A stretch of DNA of 64,000 nucleotides, from positions 7,849,912 through 7,913,911 of the forward strand of contig CM029119.1 in the NCBI GenBank assembly GCA_016859345.1, read 5' to 3'. Within the stretch, counting starts at the first letter, position 1; the number at the start of each line of letters is the position of its first letter. The notes under the pieces are model-generated. The model saw only the letters and a list, made by a program, of their open reading frames with translations, did no database searches and was not told the origin of the DNA. The position numbers and the translations under genes were made by a program. Shown here in pieces: positions 35,301 to 48,000 of the stretch. Source of the DNA: Istiophorus platypterus. Lineage: Eukaryota > Chordata > Actinopteri > Istiophoriformes > Istiophoridae.

Positions 35301-36110
35301 AATTGAAAGAGATGGGAGGTAACATGATGCAAATTTTTAGTAAATTAACTATAACCAGTAAGCTGCCCGTCAATCTGAGCTGTAACACATTGATGTTGCA
35401 TGTTGCAGTTGAGAGTGTGTCAAAACTAGTTGGCAAATTAGAAAAGAAACTCTGATCAATAATGTTTTGAAATAGTGAGCTACAAGGAATAATAAGTAGT
35501 AGAAATAGTTTGCTAAAAGCAATGAATACAGAGTTGAAACAGTTGACTAGAAGTATTGGATAAATGGTTGAAATGGCCAGTCTTTTCAACTGGAAGTGGT
35601 AATGATACAAATGCAAACTCAATGCAAATGCAGTCTAAACACTGACAAGTCAATTGATTGAAATCATACTTGTAACAATACCCGGTTTTAATATGAATAA
35701 TAGTGTCCAGTTTATAATCCATTCATAAGAACATACATGGAACATGACGGACGGTGCTAGTGAGGACATACTTGGGCTCATCCGACATGGCTGTGAGAGA
35801 AGATCAAAACACTGGGAACTTCTGATGTATAGCATAACAGTATAAGTATCTGAGCATTGGCTTTTCTTTTTTCCTTTTAAATCTCTCAGGTGGCCCTACA
35901 GGGGAGGCTGCTGGTGCCTTCCAGTCCATTCCTTTGCAGCGAGCGGGTAACAAGACAGAGATGGCCCACTGCACTCTTTTCTTGGCCAGCCCAGCCTCCT
36001 CATATGTGACCGGTGCCATCCTGGTGGCGGATGGCGGAGCATGGTTGACCTCAGCCAATGATGTCTCCATGCTGTTGGGTATAGCCTCCTCTAAATCCGC
36101 TAAACTCTGA
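32311..36110 (+). CDS. decr2: Peroxisomal 2,4-dienoyl-CoA reductase
   Basis: DECR2 uses NADPH to reduce 2,4-dienoyl-CoA esters in peroxisomal beta-oxidation of polyunsaturated fatty acids. Eight coding exons: 32311..32411, 32587..32655, 33234..33285, 33390..33525, 33964..34088, 34417..34510, 34588..34692, 35890..36110; phases join throughout, giving 300 residues (human 292). Visible are DCLTSYTHIYSPSLLKDQVA, the cofactor loop ITGGGSGIGFRIAE (about residues 40-53), MRHGCDTVIASR, DILINNAAGNFLCPA, FNAFKTVMEIDTMGTFN, GQALQVHAGSAKAA, APGPISGTEG and YVTGAILVADGGAWL. The C-terminus SKSAKL ends in a type 1 peroxisomal targeting signal. Exon 3 has a weak donor (GAG|GTTATT). The 1.2 kb last intron holds no other gene. 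The gene precedes rab11fip3 on the same strand, as in human 16p13.3. Confidence 0.96.
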
Positions 36111-36289
36111 ATAGGGGCTCTCCTGTCCTCCTCCTTCTGACCCAGGTGTGTAGGAGGAGGTGTGGCTTGGGGTCCATGTGAAGAGACCGTATGATAAGAA
36201 TGAAGTGATTGTGTAGTGTCATATTGTTTAAATGATAAGAATACAGTGTAACCTATATTAATCCACTTATCTCTCTTATTTTCTTTCAG

Positions 36290-36324
36290 GGTTTTGGTCG
36301 TCTGAAAAGAAACGAGACAAGTGA
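36290..36324 (+). other. decr2: Possible alternative last exon of decr2
   Basis: A strong acceptor (pyrimidine tract ending TTTCAG at 36284-36289) is followed by an open frame to TGA at 36322-36324. If exon 8 is cut at 36078 (CTG TTG G|GTATAG), the join keeps phase and replaces GIASSKSAKL with GFWSSEKKRDK, which removes the peroxisomal signal. The donor is weak and there is no transcript evidence. Confidence 0.35.
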
Positions 36325-36956
36325 ATACTTATCACAAGAGTAATTTAGGGGCTGTCTTTAATACTGATATGCTACATGTACTGAGTTTGTGGTTTGTTTC
36401 ACCCACTGCAGTCTATTGCTAAGTGGCTGTATTGTATTTGTTTACAATGTGTTAACAGCTTAGTAGTGGATCAATTTATATAACAATTCAGGGATTTTTC
36501 ACCCTCTACAGTGCTGAGTACAATGATCATGCATTTCATGTACAGTCATGTTTATCACATGCAGTTTCATGTGTTTTTTCAGTACCTCTCATTTAGTACC
36601 TTTTTTTTGTTTTTTTTTTTTTAAAGCAAGTTAATGAGTACTCAAGTTTGCATTTACTGCTGCAAGTACTTTTTCTTTTGCTAATATACAAATAACTGCC
36701 TCTTGAATTCTGTGTGCTTTTTGGCTTGTAAAAAGATCAAATGTCCTTGGCTGCTGAAGCTTGGATTGTACCTGCTGGACTGAGCAGACTGTTTTTTAAT
36801 TTTAGTGAGATGGATCTGATTCAGTGTTATCCAGCTGTGGGTAAGGACTCTATGTGTCACAAGCTGATTTAAGGAAAAAAAAAAAAAACACAGATCAAAA
36901 CAGGAATTTCCCATAATTATTTTCCCGAGCTTTCCCAGTTTTGTTTTTCCTTGTGA

Positions 36957-36962
36957 AATAAA
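36957..36962 (+). terminator. Candidate decr2 poly(A) signal
   Basis: Perfect AATAAA hexamer between the decr2 stop and the rab11fip3 CpG island. Confidence 0.5.
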
Positions 36963-37279
36963 GTATAAAGATCTCTGAAAATCACAGGGGTTGCGAATAT
37001 ATGACAAAGTGTATAATTTGTTCTAAAAGGTGATGCAAGCTGAAAACGGTTTCGAGCCACTGAATTAAATGACCAACATGACGAGAGAGAGAGAGAAACT
37101 ACAAATCTGAAGAAAGTCACTGCTGTTGCAAGTCAAACGGTGGCGCCAAAACATCATTAAACCATCTCTGTTTTTAAAAGAACGATCGCTCTCCTTTGTC
37201 CACGTGAGTTGTAAAACCATATCAAATTGGTTTGTATATTATATTAAGCTTTTATAAACCTTAGAGGATGAACCGTTTA

Positions 37280-38621
37280 AGCTGTTAGCCCGTTAATGTC
37301 TTCGCACACCACGTCCACCCCTGCAGGAGCGTCATCGAGCAACACTCCCCCCGGGGGCCCCGTCGGTTGAGAGCTCCTGCACCCGGGGGCCTGAACTTTG
37401 ACCTCCGTGTGAACGCGGTCGCCGCATATTCCGTCCTGCACCGGAGAACGATTTTTGCAGATGAGCCACGAGTTTTGTGCACAAACACAAACCGTAAGCT
37501 CCCCACAAAACCGACCGTACTGCGGGGCGTTTTGTACGCTTGCGTGAAACGTCAGCGGTGTGTATGCGGCTGGAGGAGGAGGAGGAGGAGGAGGAGGCGG
37601 AGGATGGGACACTGCTGATGCTGATGCGAGAGCTTTCGGCGTCCGCGATCGACATCGGCGGACGATGGACCTTTTCTGCCCGGTTTGACAACCCCCCCCC
37701 CCCCGCCGCCCCTTCCTCTCGTCTCATCGCGGGTCTCGACGTGAGCCGCTGAGACCGACGTGGGTTTTTGTTTTCTTTTTCCCCGGAGGCGAGAATAAAA
37801 GAGGGATCGGAGGTTTCGTCTCGTCACTCGTCTGGCCCTGTCTGACACAGGTGGATCGCCGCTGGAAAACGGCACCGAAACCGAGACGTAATACCGGACT
37901 ATCGCCGAGGCGACAGTTCCGGAAAACCCCTCTTTTTTTTTAACCTTGGACTATTGAAGCAAACATTTGGTTTAATTTCGCAGAGCAAGGGTTGAGAGGG
38001 AGAGAGGGAGAGAGAGAGGGGGGGGGCTGGACCGTTTTTCGCGTTAGCAGGCTAATAGGCTAATTTCGCTAGCTGGTCAGTTAGTAGCTTCTGTGGCCAA
38101 TGGCACGAAAGAAGTGGGATGCTCGAAGGAGGAGTTAACGTTAGCTGCTGGCATAAATTCGTCCGGGGAAAGACGGCGGCCGATGTATTTAACCAACAGC
38201 CTTGCGACGAGAGAGCCAACGTTGTCGTTTCGAGGTTATTTCTGGTTCGAGTAACGCCGGTCGCGTCGTCGTCCCCCCACCACCACCACCACCACCACCA
38301 CCCCGCCGCCCTCTCCGCTCCTCGGCGAATTAGCTTGCGATGGATAAAGAGCGGATAATCGGCTAAGGAAAGCTAATGTTGACAAACACCGGCGACTTAA
38401 CGCCTTGATTCGTATTGTTTCGAACCGTCTCTCTGGCAGAGGCGCTTCCAGTTCGTCGTTTCGGTTCCGAGGCTTTATTTCGGCGATTTGGGGTTTTTTT
38501 TTTTTTTGTTTTGTTTTTCCAGCTTTCAGGGCCGAAGTGAAGCATGTTGACGTTGGACGTGCTGAAGCTGGAACATTTGGCAACAACCGGGAGTGGATCT
38601 GCCATGACAGAGAGGGACATA
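37280..38621 (+). promoter_or_regulatory. CpG island, rab11fip3 promoter and 5' exon region
   Basis: About 1.3 kb of GC-rich, CpG-dense DNA directly before rab11fip3. It carries several simple runs: GGA repeats (37571-37603), a C run (37692-37704), GA-rich sequence (37997-38025) and CAC repeats (38278-38303). These runs generate Pro-, Glu-, Ser- and His-rich open frames on both strands, none of which looks like a gene. Transcription of rab11fip3 most likely starts here. A donor at 38621 (GACATA|GTGAGT) ends a candidate first exon. Confidence 0.75.
38544..38621 (+). CDS. rab11fip3: Candidate alternative first coding exon of rab11fip3
   Basis: ATG at 38544 opens exactly 26 codons (MLTLDVLKLEHLATTG, then SGSAMTERDI) that run into a GTGAGT donor in phase 0. 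The next phase-0 acceptor is at 47333 (VKDLTKFLDPSG). This exon can therefore join there and skip the 549-codon exon at 39080, giving a shorter protein without the acidic N-terminus and first EF-hand. Alternatively it is 5' UTR. No transcript is available to decide. Confidence 0.45.
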
Positions 38622-39079
38622 GTGAGTCAAAACACATTCACATCAGTACTGGTGTCAGTAAGGTTGAGAAATTAGTAAATCTTACCGAAACCCAAACTTT
38701 TGAGATTAGGTAACACCGCTGTCGAGATGTAGAAGGCAACCACTGGAGAGTTAACACAACAAATACATTTTGTTAACACGTTGCCTGACTGACCGACTGT
38801 TCCCAAGACAACATACCCTGTTGATATTATTCCAAAACAAAATACCTTTTATGCAGTTATATGCAAATTCTCAATACCTGCCGGCATATGTTCTTAAAAA
38901 GTCAGAGCTAGACAATGCTTGTAGGAATCCGGCACGTTTAATTCAAGATTCCACTGAAAATGTGTAGTGCCATTTAAAAACATGGCATTAAAATTGCAGA
39001 ACCGGATCTTGACGACGGCAGTGAGATAAGACGTCGCGAGCTTTCTCAAGTTTATCAAAAGGGGAGCAGCCAATATTAA

Positions 39080-42000
39080 ATGGAGCCGACGGTTCTGTCT
39101 GGCCCTTTGGGGCACCCACAGTGGGAATCAGATCAGCCATTTCCTCTTGGATTTCACACACTGGATTCAGACAACGAAGGTGTACTCTGTCAAAACAGGA
39201 GTGGCCAGACAGGTTTGGATTTCAGAGACGGAGACCAGGATCAAACATCCCAACAAAATGAAGTAGAAGAGGTTTGCCAGGAAAAGCCAGTGGCGTTGGA
39301 CAGTCTCATAAATATCTCTGATTTTTCTTGTGGAGAGTTGCAGTTTCAGTCCACAGTTTCCAAAGCTTCTCTCCACAGTACTCATCTAGAGGAACTGGCT
39401 TACACAGAAAAAACTGAGGCACCTGGTAAAATCGGTGACTGCACTTTGTCATGGCTGTTTCCTCCCAGCCTCACTGATGTAGTTGGAAAAAACTCTGCCT
39501 ATGAGGAACTGAATCTGACGCAGGAAGCCCCTCCTGAGGGCTCAGATCCACTCAGTAGTCAAACTGAGCTAATTAGCCTCAGTGTACCCATCTCTCCATT
39601 AAAGATTTCTGCAAGGAGTTCTGAGACCAACACAGGGGATCCATTTTTGTTGGTAGATCTCCTCACAAATGAGCCCCCTTGTCTCTCCCAAGAGTCACTG
39701 GGTGAGTTCAACCCACAGGGTGTCAGAGAGGAGCTGGTGCACCTGTCACAAGAGGAGCAGGCGAGTCCCCCTCCTTCACAAAGCAGGGAGACTTTATCAC
39801 CTGAAACCGGAGACAAAGGTTTATTCCCTGATCAAGTGACTGATCCGCCTGTAACCAGTAGAACTACCTTGCAAGGTTTGCCTGAGAACTGCTTCTCACA
39901 AAACCACTTCAGCACGCCACTGGAGTGTTTGGAAGGATCTGTGCCTTTGATAGATTTAGAGGTTCCAGATTGTGACGGCAGTCTGAGCCTGTGCCCAGCA
40001 AGTCCTGCCTCTGTTATCTGCACAGGTACGCCAACACATTTATCAAAAGAGGAGTCGGAGGTGGAACTTGCAGGAGCTGCTTTAATCAGAAATCTGACTT
40101 CAGAGCAACAAGGTGAGAATGACTCATTTGCTCTGGGCTCGTCAGCTGAACCTTCATCGCTGACATTGCCTCTGACTGAAGATGCCTTCATCCAGGGTGA
40201 TTTTAGCAGTGAGTGTTACTCGGTTGAGAATGTGTCTAAGGATTTGATGGAAGACAATATTTGTTCTGAGGCCAAAAAGCAGGGGAATGAGGCAATGGCT
40301 TTGGATCTGTGCTTGCCTGCTGATGAGGTCAATGACGAGGAAACTTGGGACTTGAAACCGCAGGAGGGTGTACAGAGTGGAGGTATTCCCGATCCAACAA
40401 CTGGACAGAGGGAAGAGGAGAGCATGATAGACACTAACCAGCTCAAGGAATCAGATTGTCATGAAGTAGCTTCTTTTAATTTTTCAGTTCAGGACTTAAA
40501 CGCTTCTTCTCCTGAGGCTGGATGGACTAGTGAGCAAACTGTGGAGACAATTTCCATCTCCAAGATGGTGGTAGATGACTCACTGCCAATGGTTTCAGCT
40601 GTGAACACAAGGGAGGAAGATGTCTCCCCACTAAAGGCTGTATTTGATGCTTTAGACCAAGATGGAGATGGCTTTGTTCGGATTGAGGAATTTATGGAGT
40701 TTGCTGCTGCCTATGGGGCTGATCAGGTGAGATCCCTTGTTTTTCTGTTGATTTCCCTCTTGAGCAGGCAGCTCCCAGATAATGCATGCTGTGTGAAGTT
40801 CTGTGTAAAACCATATAAAACTCCATATGGGTGAATGATTGTTACTGATTGTTGTTATTGTTTTCACGCTGAACCTCAGAGAGCTTCCCGCACAGGCTTA
40901 ATTCACTACAGTAATTCATCTGGCTAATGTCAGTTTGCTTTATTTGAATTTTTGTTTTTTCATGATCCAAATCTACTTGAAACTCACTGTTGTTAGAAGT
41001 AAAGTCAGTAAATAAGCCAAGCTAGTATTTGGGATTGAATGGTCTCTGCGTGAATGCCTAAAATTTACAGATGGAGATATGTATTTTGCTATTTGTATAA
41101 TTGATATATATATATATATATGCTGTTTCTAAAACTGGGCCCCTGTTGTGAGTTTAAATGTTTTTATTAACTAGAATCTGGTTTATGTTGCCCTGACATA
41201 GATGAAGCAGAGGTAATATGATCCCTGCTCGGGTGCTGGTTTGTTTCCCACAAAGCAGCTCTCAATATTCAGTGTAATAGATTTGGCTAATACCACTGCA
41301 TATTGTTAAAACCAAGCCTGGATTAGTTTTTCTCCTATATTTGGTGAGTGTTCAAGAGCTAGGATTTGGATTATCATCGAGATAAGTCAGTCAAACATTA
41401 TGACTGTAATGAATTTTGTCAGGTCTGGAACTCCTCCATACGTCAGATGACAAACACTCATCTTCTCATTTGCATATTTGTGTTTTGCGGATAATCTCTT
41501 GTGAAATGACTGATGTGTCTCACTCCACCCATGATCCTCACCCATTTGCTTAATTCAACAGTCCTTTAACTTCATTTTCTAAGGTAAGATTATAGTTACA
41601 CACAAGGAACAATTCCTGAAAATGTACAACGTACTATACTTAAAACTTTTGAGCTTGGCAGGTTTAGGTGTTGGCCTCATCTTTAACGGAAAGTTTGTTC
41701 AAAGTGTAAACAGTTGAGACAGATCTCACATACTTCGAAGTACAAATGACATGTGTTTCTTTTCCTGTCAGATGTGCTTATTTCTATGCCTCTAAAACTG
41801 TTCACAAGAATCAGAAAGAGCTTCAGTAAGTGATCACACAATGTGCAAACAATGATGTAACCTTACTGGTAACAGATATAAGCATAACTTTCAAGTTTGC
41901 CCCGGTGAGCATGTATTATTTTTTTTTTTCAACTCATTATGACTCTTTTTGTTAAAGAAGCCATAATATGAATTTTCTAATTTATAGTATTTTTAATCCG

Positions 42001-45000
42001 TTCTAAAATACATCCCTTCTAGTTTTTAAATTTTTAGTTTGAGGCAGATTCATGCAATATAATAAATTTAGACAATATTGACGTTCTTAATTTAGAAAAT
42101 TTTTGTTGAACTTTGACCGAGGCCTTTGGGGGTCATGGGTACTTGTTGGTACTCCACACACAGAGCGTGGTGCTGGCTCACTAATGCTTTTTAATCCCTT
42201 CTCTCCCAGTTCAAAGCGCCTCTATTGCCCCTGATCTGCCCCGTGTCTAGCCGTAGATATCTGTGGCTCCCCAGGCAGGGAATTGTGAAGGATTAAGAGT
42301 AAAATGTATTTTCCTGAGTCAGAGGGACTTCATGGTTTGGGCGCTGTCCACTAACTGCCCATGACCTTGTTTTGAGGGCCAGAGCAGGGCTTTTGTCATG
42401 TTAGTCTAATGTAAATCAATCCCACCTGTTGTTTGGCTAGGCCATGCTAAATGTGATACATTAACATGACTCTTTGAGTGGATTTTATTTCATAGGTGTG
42501 GTCCTTTTTATTGTTACTCCATACTTTTTGGTTTCTGATGGATTTAGTCTCCCAACTATCAAAATTCCACCTGTTTCCTTTGGATCTCATCCTCTTGAAG
42601 ATGTCCATGGGCTGCTAACCAGATTGTTCGGAGTGATTATTGTTGTAACTTTCTGTGTTTAGCTATCTGATATTTGGCCTCTAGGAGCTGCAGGAGCTAA
42701 TGTGCTTCTTTACAGGAAACTCCTGTCAGATTTCTCCCCCTTCATGATCAGAGACATACAGAGGCTTTTGCACATTTGCTTTTTTCATTTACAATAGGTA
42801 AGCAGGCAGCAGAAAAAATATCTTCAGTTTCTCTGGAATGTTATATAATGATAGTAACTGTTCAGTAGATTTGTTATCCATTAGTTGAACTCAAGGATCA
42901 GTGTCAAAGTCAGGTTTGAGCTTACAAGGCCTAGACACACATACATATACACATTATGATTGTTTCTTTGCTGATATGAGAAGAGAGAACCATTTGCTAT
43001 ATCAGTTTGGAATACATGTGAATGTGCTTTTCATATTTGAATGAACATTTACCCTGATATGTCCTTGTGTTTCAGTCATCTAGAGATAAAAAGGTTTGAA
43101 TAACCTCCACGCCTGAGCAGCTCCGTTTTGTTGTATTTTACTGTGGACCTTGTTGGTAGTTTTTTTTTTTTTTTTTTAAGCAGAGTTGTAAAGAAAACGC
43201 AGAGCAATAAGTTATATTGATTCAAAAGCACATCCATGAATTACACTAATAAAAAAATAATATTACCAGGAGGGATTTAAGACAAGTGGAGGTTGTGTTA
43301 AGGGCTAAGTTCAGGATGTTATGAGGAGGTTTATTAGCTGGAATTCTTTCTGAGTGTGATTAGCATCTCTTAGCATCTTTTTATTATTTTTTATTGTCTA
43401 CAGGTTTCATAGATCATAATATTTTCCTTGTGGTGTTTTCTCGCTATCAAGCTTTTGTGCAACAGGCATTCCCCTGTAAGATATTGTTCTTGTATTCATA
43501 TTATAGCTAAGGGTTAGGTGCAGGCCTTGCATGTGAGTTATCCTGTACCTCTTTGCAAATGTCCCAGCAACCTGTCAGAGACAGTAGGAAAGTATTCATG
43601 AGGTATTTGCATGCATGTTCAGCTGGTGCTTGTATGGTAAGCATGCAAATGTTGGCTCCAGAATTATTCCAGGATATGATAGTGACTGTGTGTGTATATA
43701 TACACACACAATGCATTGTGTGTGGTTTGAACATGAGCATCATATAATTTAGAATCGTAACGCAGAAGACAAAATTCAGTTCATGTATTTTATGACAACT
43801 GTCAAGCTTGTTTCAGAGCAAGCATATTGTTTTGTGGTCTTAAATCACATGTTCCCCTCTGAAGTCCCACCGCTTGTTCCATCATTATTTTAATGCAGAA
43901 CCTTAGGTGAAACATATTTCTAAAGGGAGGAATTATGAAACAGGTTTACTATTTGAAGGTTTATTAAAGCCTATACTGTAGATGTCAAATCAATGTCATG
44001 AAACCCTCTTATTTAATGTACTTTGGTGATAATTTTTTAACTGCGTCAGGAATACTATGAGCAGTTAATGCTGACCAGTTGTCATCTGAGCAGGTACTAA
44101 TCTGTAAGAAGCTTTGATGAATAACAGAAAAAAATTGCCCTCAAAAGCGAAATGCCCTGAAGGCATACACCGAAACTGGGAATTTCGTTATTGAAAAGAT
44201 CTTTCTAACCACCGCTGGTTTTGACCCTGATTCACAAAAGCCATACTGAACTGCATTGTGGTCGAGTCTCCCTTGTCAGTCGACACTCCCAACCCTGCTT
44301 TAGCCAGCCTCCCGCCCCTCACCCGCTGCTTTTATGTACTGCCCCTCTAATCCACAATGGAATGTCCCGTGCCCTGAAACATCCACTCTCTTGAGTTCAC
44401 TTTAATGTGCATGTGTTTTAATGTTTTATATTCAAAGATCATTCTGCCTGTTTTTTTTTTGTTTGTTTCTGTGCTCATTTGCCAACCCACTAGGCTTATG
44501 ATCATGGTTATCAGAGTTTTGTTTGGGAACTATTGTGAAATCCCCTCCAGGAAAGACTCACCAAAGGGTATTCTTCTCCATGGGGTTATGCACAACAGTG
44601 GTCTGTGTGGAGGCGGTCAGGCGTGCCCCGGCACTGATTAGACACAAATAGAGGATACAGAAAAACCACAGTGCCTTCACTGCTTCACTAAGCAGTGGAA
44701 CTGAAAGAGTTGCATTTGAGTTTTGTTTTTATCTTGGCCTTACTTACCACTGTCTCTCAAGGCTGTGCTTGATGGGTGTAACCATGCTTTTTTTTTCTTT
44801 TTTTCTAAATAATTGATGCCAATACTATGATTTTCAATAACACGGGCTAAAAATTTTAAATTAGGCATTCACTGGCAAGAAAACCAAAGAAATGAAAAAA
44901 AAATAAGTATTTAAATAAATCCATTTCAAATTTACTGGTTTAGCTTGCTTAAACTATATTCTAGTAAAACTTTTATGGCAAGTTCTGAGACCCATGAAAA

Positions 45001-48000
45001 CAGTAGACGTAGTCAGTATGTGAAAGAGATACACAACAATCAAAAGTAAAAGCTTAGAAGAATATGCAGGTGTTGTTTACTTTGTTAAAATGGAGACAGT
45101 TTGCCATTTGAACAGCTGTGGAGACACTTTTCCAGGGTCTTGGGCCAAATAATGACTGAACTGAAATCAAAGTCACCTTTAGTTTTTAGGTTAGACCTAG
45201 GAATAGCCGACAGGCTCTGCTACCAGGACCTGAGGGGCCTGGCACTGCTTTACAGACTGAACAACTCCTATATAGGCCATGGGTAGCTGCCATAGTGTAG
45301 GAGATTTACACCGCTCTGGTTACTTTGGCTGTCAAAGTCTTTATTGGTGGTTTATTGCACTGTCAGTTTTTTACTGCAGAAGCAATAACTTCTACTAATT
45401 CATTGCCTTCTACAGAGGTTCTTTGACTTTTTTCTGGAATGCCCCCCTTCAGAGACTGAAAAAGTCCCACCCGCTGTCATCATAACTGTTAAGTAAAAAT
45501 GTCATCAGGACCACAGACACTAAGTTAATACCCAAGTCTCACCTCGGTTTTCTCACCTCACTCATCAGAGGTGTTTCTGAATCATTGCATGGAACAAAAT
45601 TATTTCCCGTGAGCTGTGATGCTCCACTGTGAAGCAGAAAGCTTGAAAAGCCATATTTAAACACCTTACCCACAAATGTTCAATATTTGAAAGACCCTGC
45701 TTCTTCACCAGCCTTTCCTGAGCCCACAGTACATAGCAAAAACCCTGTATGCAGAGTAACAGAGATGGGAGTAGGATGTACCTTCCACATGCTAAACTTA
45801 ACATTGCAGTCTTAACCACCTTTTCGATGAGATCAGCCACTCCCTTCCTCGCACTAAATACAGCTGGGTTTAATTCACCAAACCCAGATCATGGGCCACA
45901 TGGGTTGTCGGAGTCAGTTTAGTGGGAGTTTCAACCCTCTCAGCTTTCTGAGTCGGAGCTCAGCGTTGCTAAGCAGATCAACTTGTTTCTATGTGTAACT
46001 GATATGAAAAGTGTAGAAGACAGAGCTGTGTTGTGTGTTACACACAACGCTGTTGATCCATAGTGCTTTAAAGGACATTTAAAGGGAAACAGAAACCAAA
46101 GAAAGTGAAGAACACATAAGAGAGGACAAGAAATATTGATGACCATATTCACACAGTGTGCTTACTTTCTCAAGGAGTAAGTGAGCAGAAACCACAGAAA
46201 CCTCACACAACATAATCTCAGGCTGCCTCCCAGCTTATTTTGTCAGTGATACATGCCTGAAATTATCCTGTAATAATGGGTTAGTGTAAAACAGCATTGG
46301 ACATAGTCTATTATATGTGGAAAGGTATTTGATTGCTCGGCACCACAAATAATTCTTCAGATACAGGCACATATCTAGTTCCTAGGTTGGGTCCTAGGGG
46401 CCAACTTACTTGATACTAAGCATAAACCAGTGCATTGTGCCAAGGAATTTTCACAGGTGAAGGCTTTCTCAGTACAGATCACATTAGATGTAATTTCACA
46501 TCTACTAGGGGTTAATTTTCTATCTAAAAAAAAAAAAAAAGTTATCCAAGGCGCACTGTTGTTTTTTTTTTTTTTTTTATTCTCTGAGGTCCTGTGGTTA
46601 CTGAAGCACACTTTCTCTTGTTGCCAGGTTACTAACTGTAGAAACATACTGTACGTAGGGGAACTTATGTAACCCATTTAACACTCGATTGCAGCAGCAG
46701 TTATGTGCAGAAAAGGATATATCGCTTCGCATTATTAATCTGCATGAATTTTAAAATGTGTGTTTTAGAGAACAATTTTTTTCTGGTATTTGGGCAACAA
46801 AATCTCTCAGTAACATTTCTCTTTTTCCTTTTTTTCTAATAGTTTTCTTACCATATAAAAAGAATGTGAGGTACATTATGTACAATTGTAAACCTCCTTT
46901 TGAACTCACTATTGCCCTGATACCCATTAAGTCAGACACACTGGACATCTGAGAAATCTACTTTTCACCTGGAGGTCAGAAGTTTTTTATTGGTGATTTA
47001 ATTTTGCCCCTTAATTCAAAATATCCTTGATGTTCACGAAATTCTACTGTTGAATTGTCATGTAAATTAAGTACTTCAAGAATAAGTCCTAAGTAGTTTC
47101 ATGCACCTCATGTTCAGATAAAGTATTGTCTTGTCCTTCTGCCTGTGGTATTATTCTCCATTGAAGTCAGTATGCAAATACTGCAGCAAAGTCATTTTTC
47201 CCCTTTGTGCGGAAAACTTTCCCTTAAATCATTTATTACGTCATAACTGCAGCCCAAATGATAGGTTTATGGTGGGAGGACTTTTTCTATTGCAATGAGG
47301 AAATCAAATTTGATTATACTTGTATCTTTCAGGTCAAGGATCTGACCAAGTTTTTGGATCCCAGTGGCCTGGGAGTGATCAGCTTTGAAGACTTCCACCG
47401 TGGAATCTCTGCAATTAGCAATGGAGGTGAGTCATCAGATGCTCTCATTTAAAACCATATTTGTCCACAGTTATGGTATGTTATTGTAAGTAAACCTCCT
47501 CATTTACTGTTTTTTCCCTTTAAACTCTTAAACCAAGTGTCACCTTTTTGTGGAGCCAGTCGGCCCGTTTTCTAAGACTTTGGAGATTCCCTATTTAATA
47601 ATTTGTGAAACTTACCTATTAAACATATTTCGACATATCTTGATTGTGCCATGTGCAATAAATGCAATGCATGGTGAGGTATACTTAATAAGTACTGAAA
47701 TTTTTTGTATGTACGTAGAATTCCATTTATAAAAACATAGTCTTTTCTACTTCATATCCGCTAACCTGCAGTTAAACTAATTCTGATGTAAAGAGTGCCT
47801 CAGCAGTAGATTCTTGCAGCCACATTTAGTTACCAGCATCTGGCCCCATCTCTCTGCATTCCCTATGGCACCGAATATTGTTACCATCCACCCTTCAGGT
47901 GAGGTTTGAGATTTTGACAGGAAAGCCATAAGACTGCCCAGATTCTCAGTAACTGGACTCAGTATGTTGTTGTTCTTTCTTGAAGCATTTTGGTGCTCTC

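Larger units (their letters stand above)
36111..37270 (+). other. decr2 3' UTR and short intergenic gap
   Basis: A canonical AATAAA at 36957-36962 is the best poly(A) signal for decr2, giving a 3' UTR of about 870 bases. Poly-T and poly-A runs occur near 36600-36620 and 36877-36889. No gene is seen before the next CpG island. Confidence 0.5.

Noticed and set aside
23376..36110. rdh13 and decr2 as a tandem duplicate pair
   Set aside because: Their active-site boxes, exon phases and targeting signals belong to different SDR subfamilies.
37277..37875. Pro-, Ser- and Glu-rich open frames on both strands in the CpG island, including an ATG at 37564 with a GTGAGC after codon 58
   Set aside because: They come from GGA, C and CAC runs in GC-rich DNA where stops are rare. 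The donor-like GTGAGC is preceded by a poor GAC context, so this is at most an upstream ORF.
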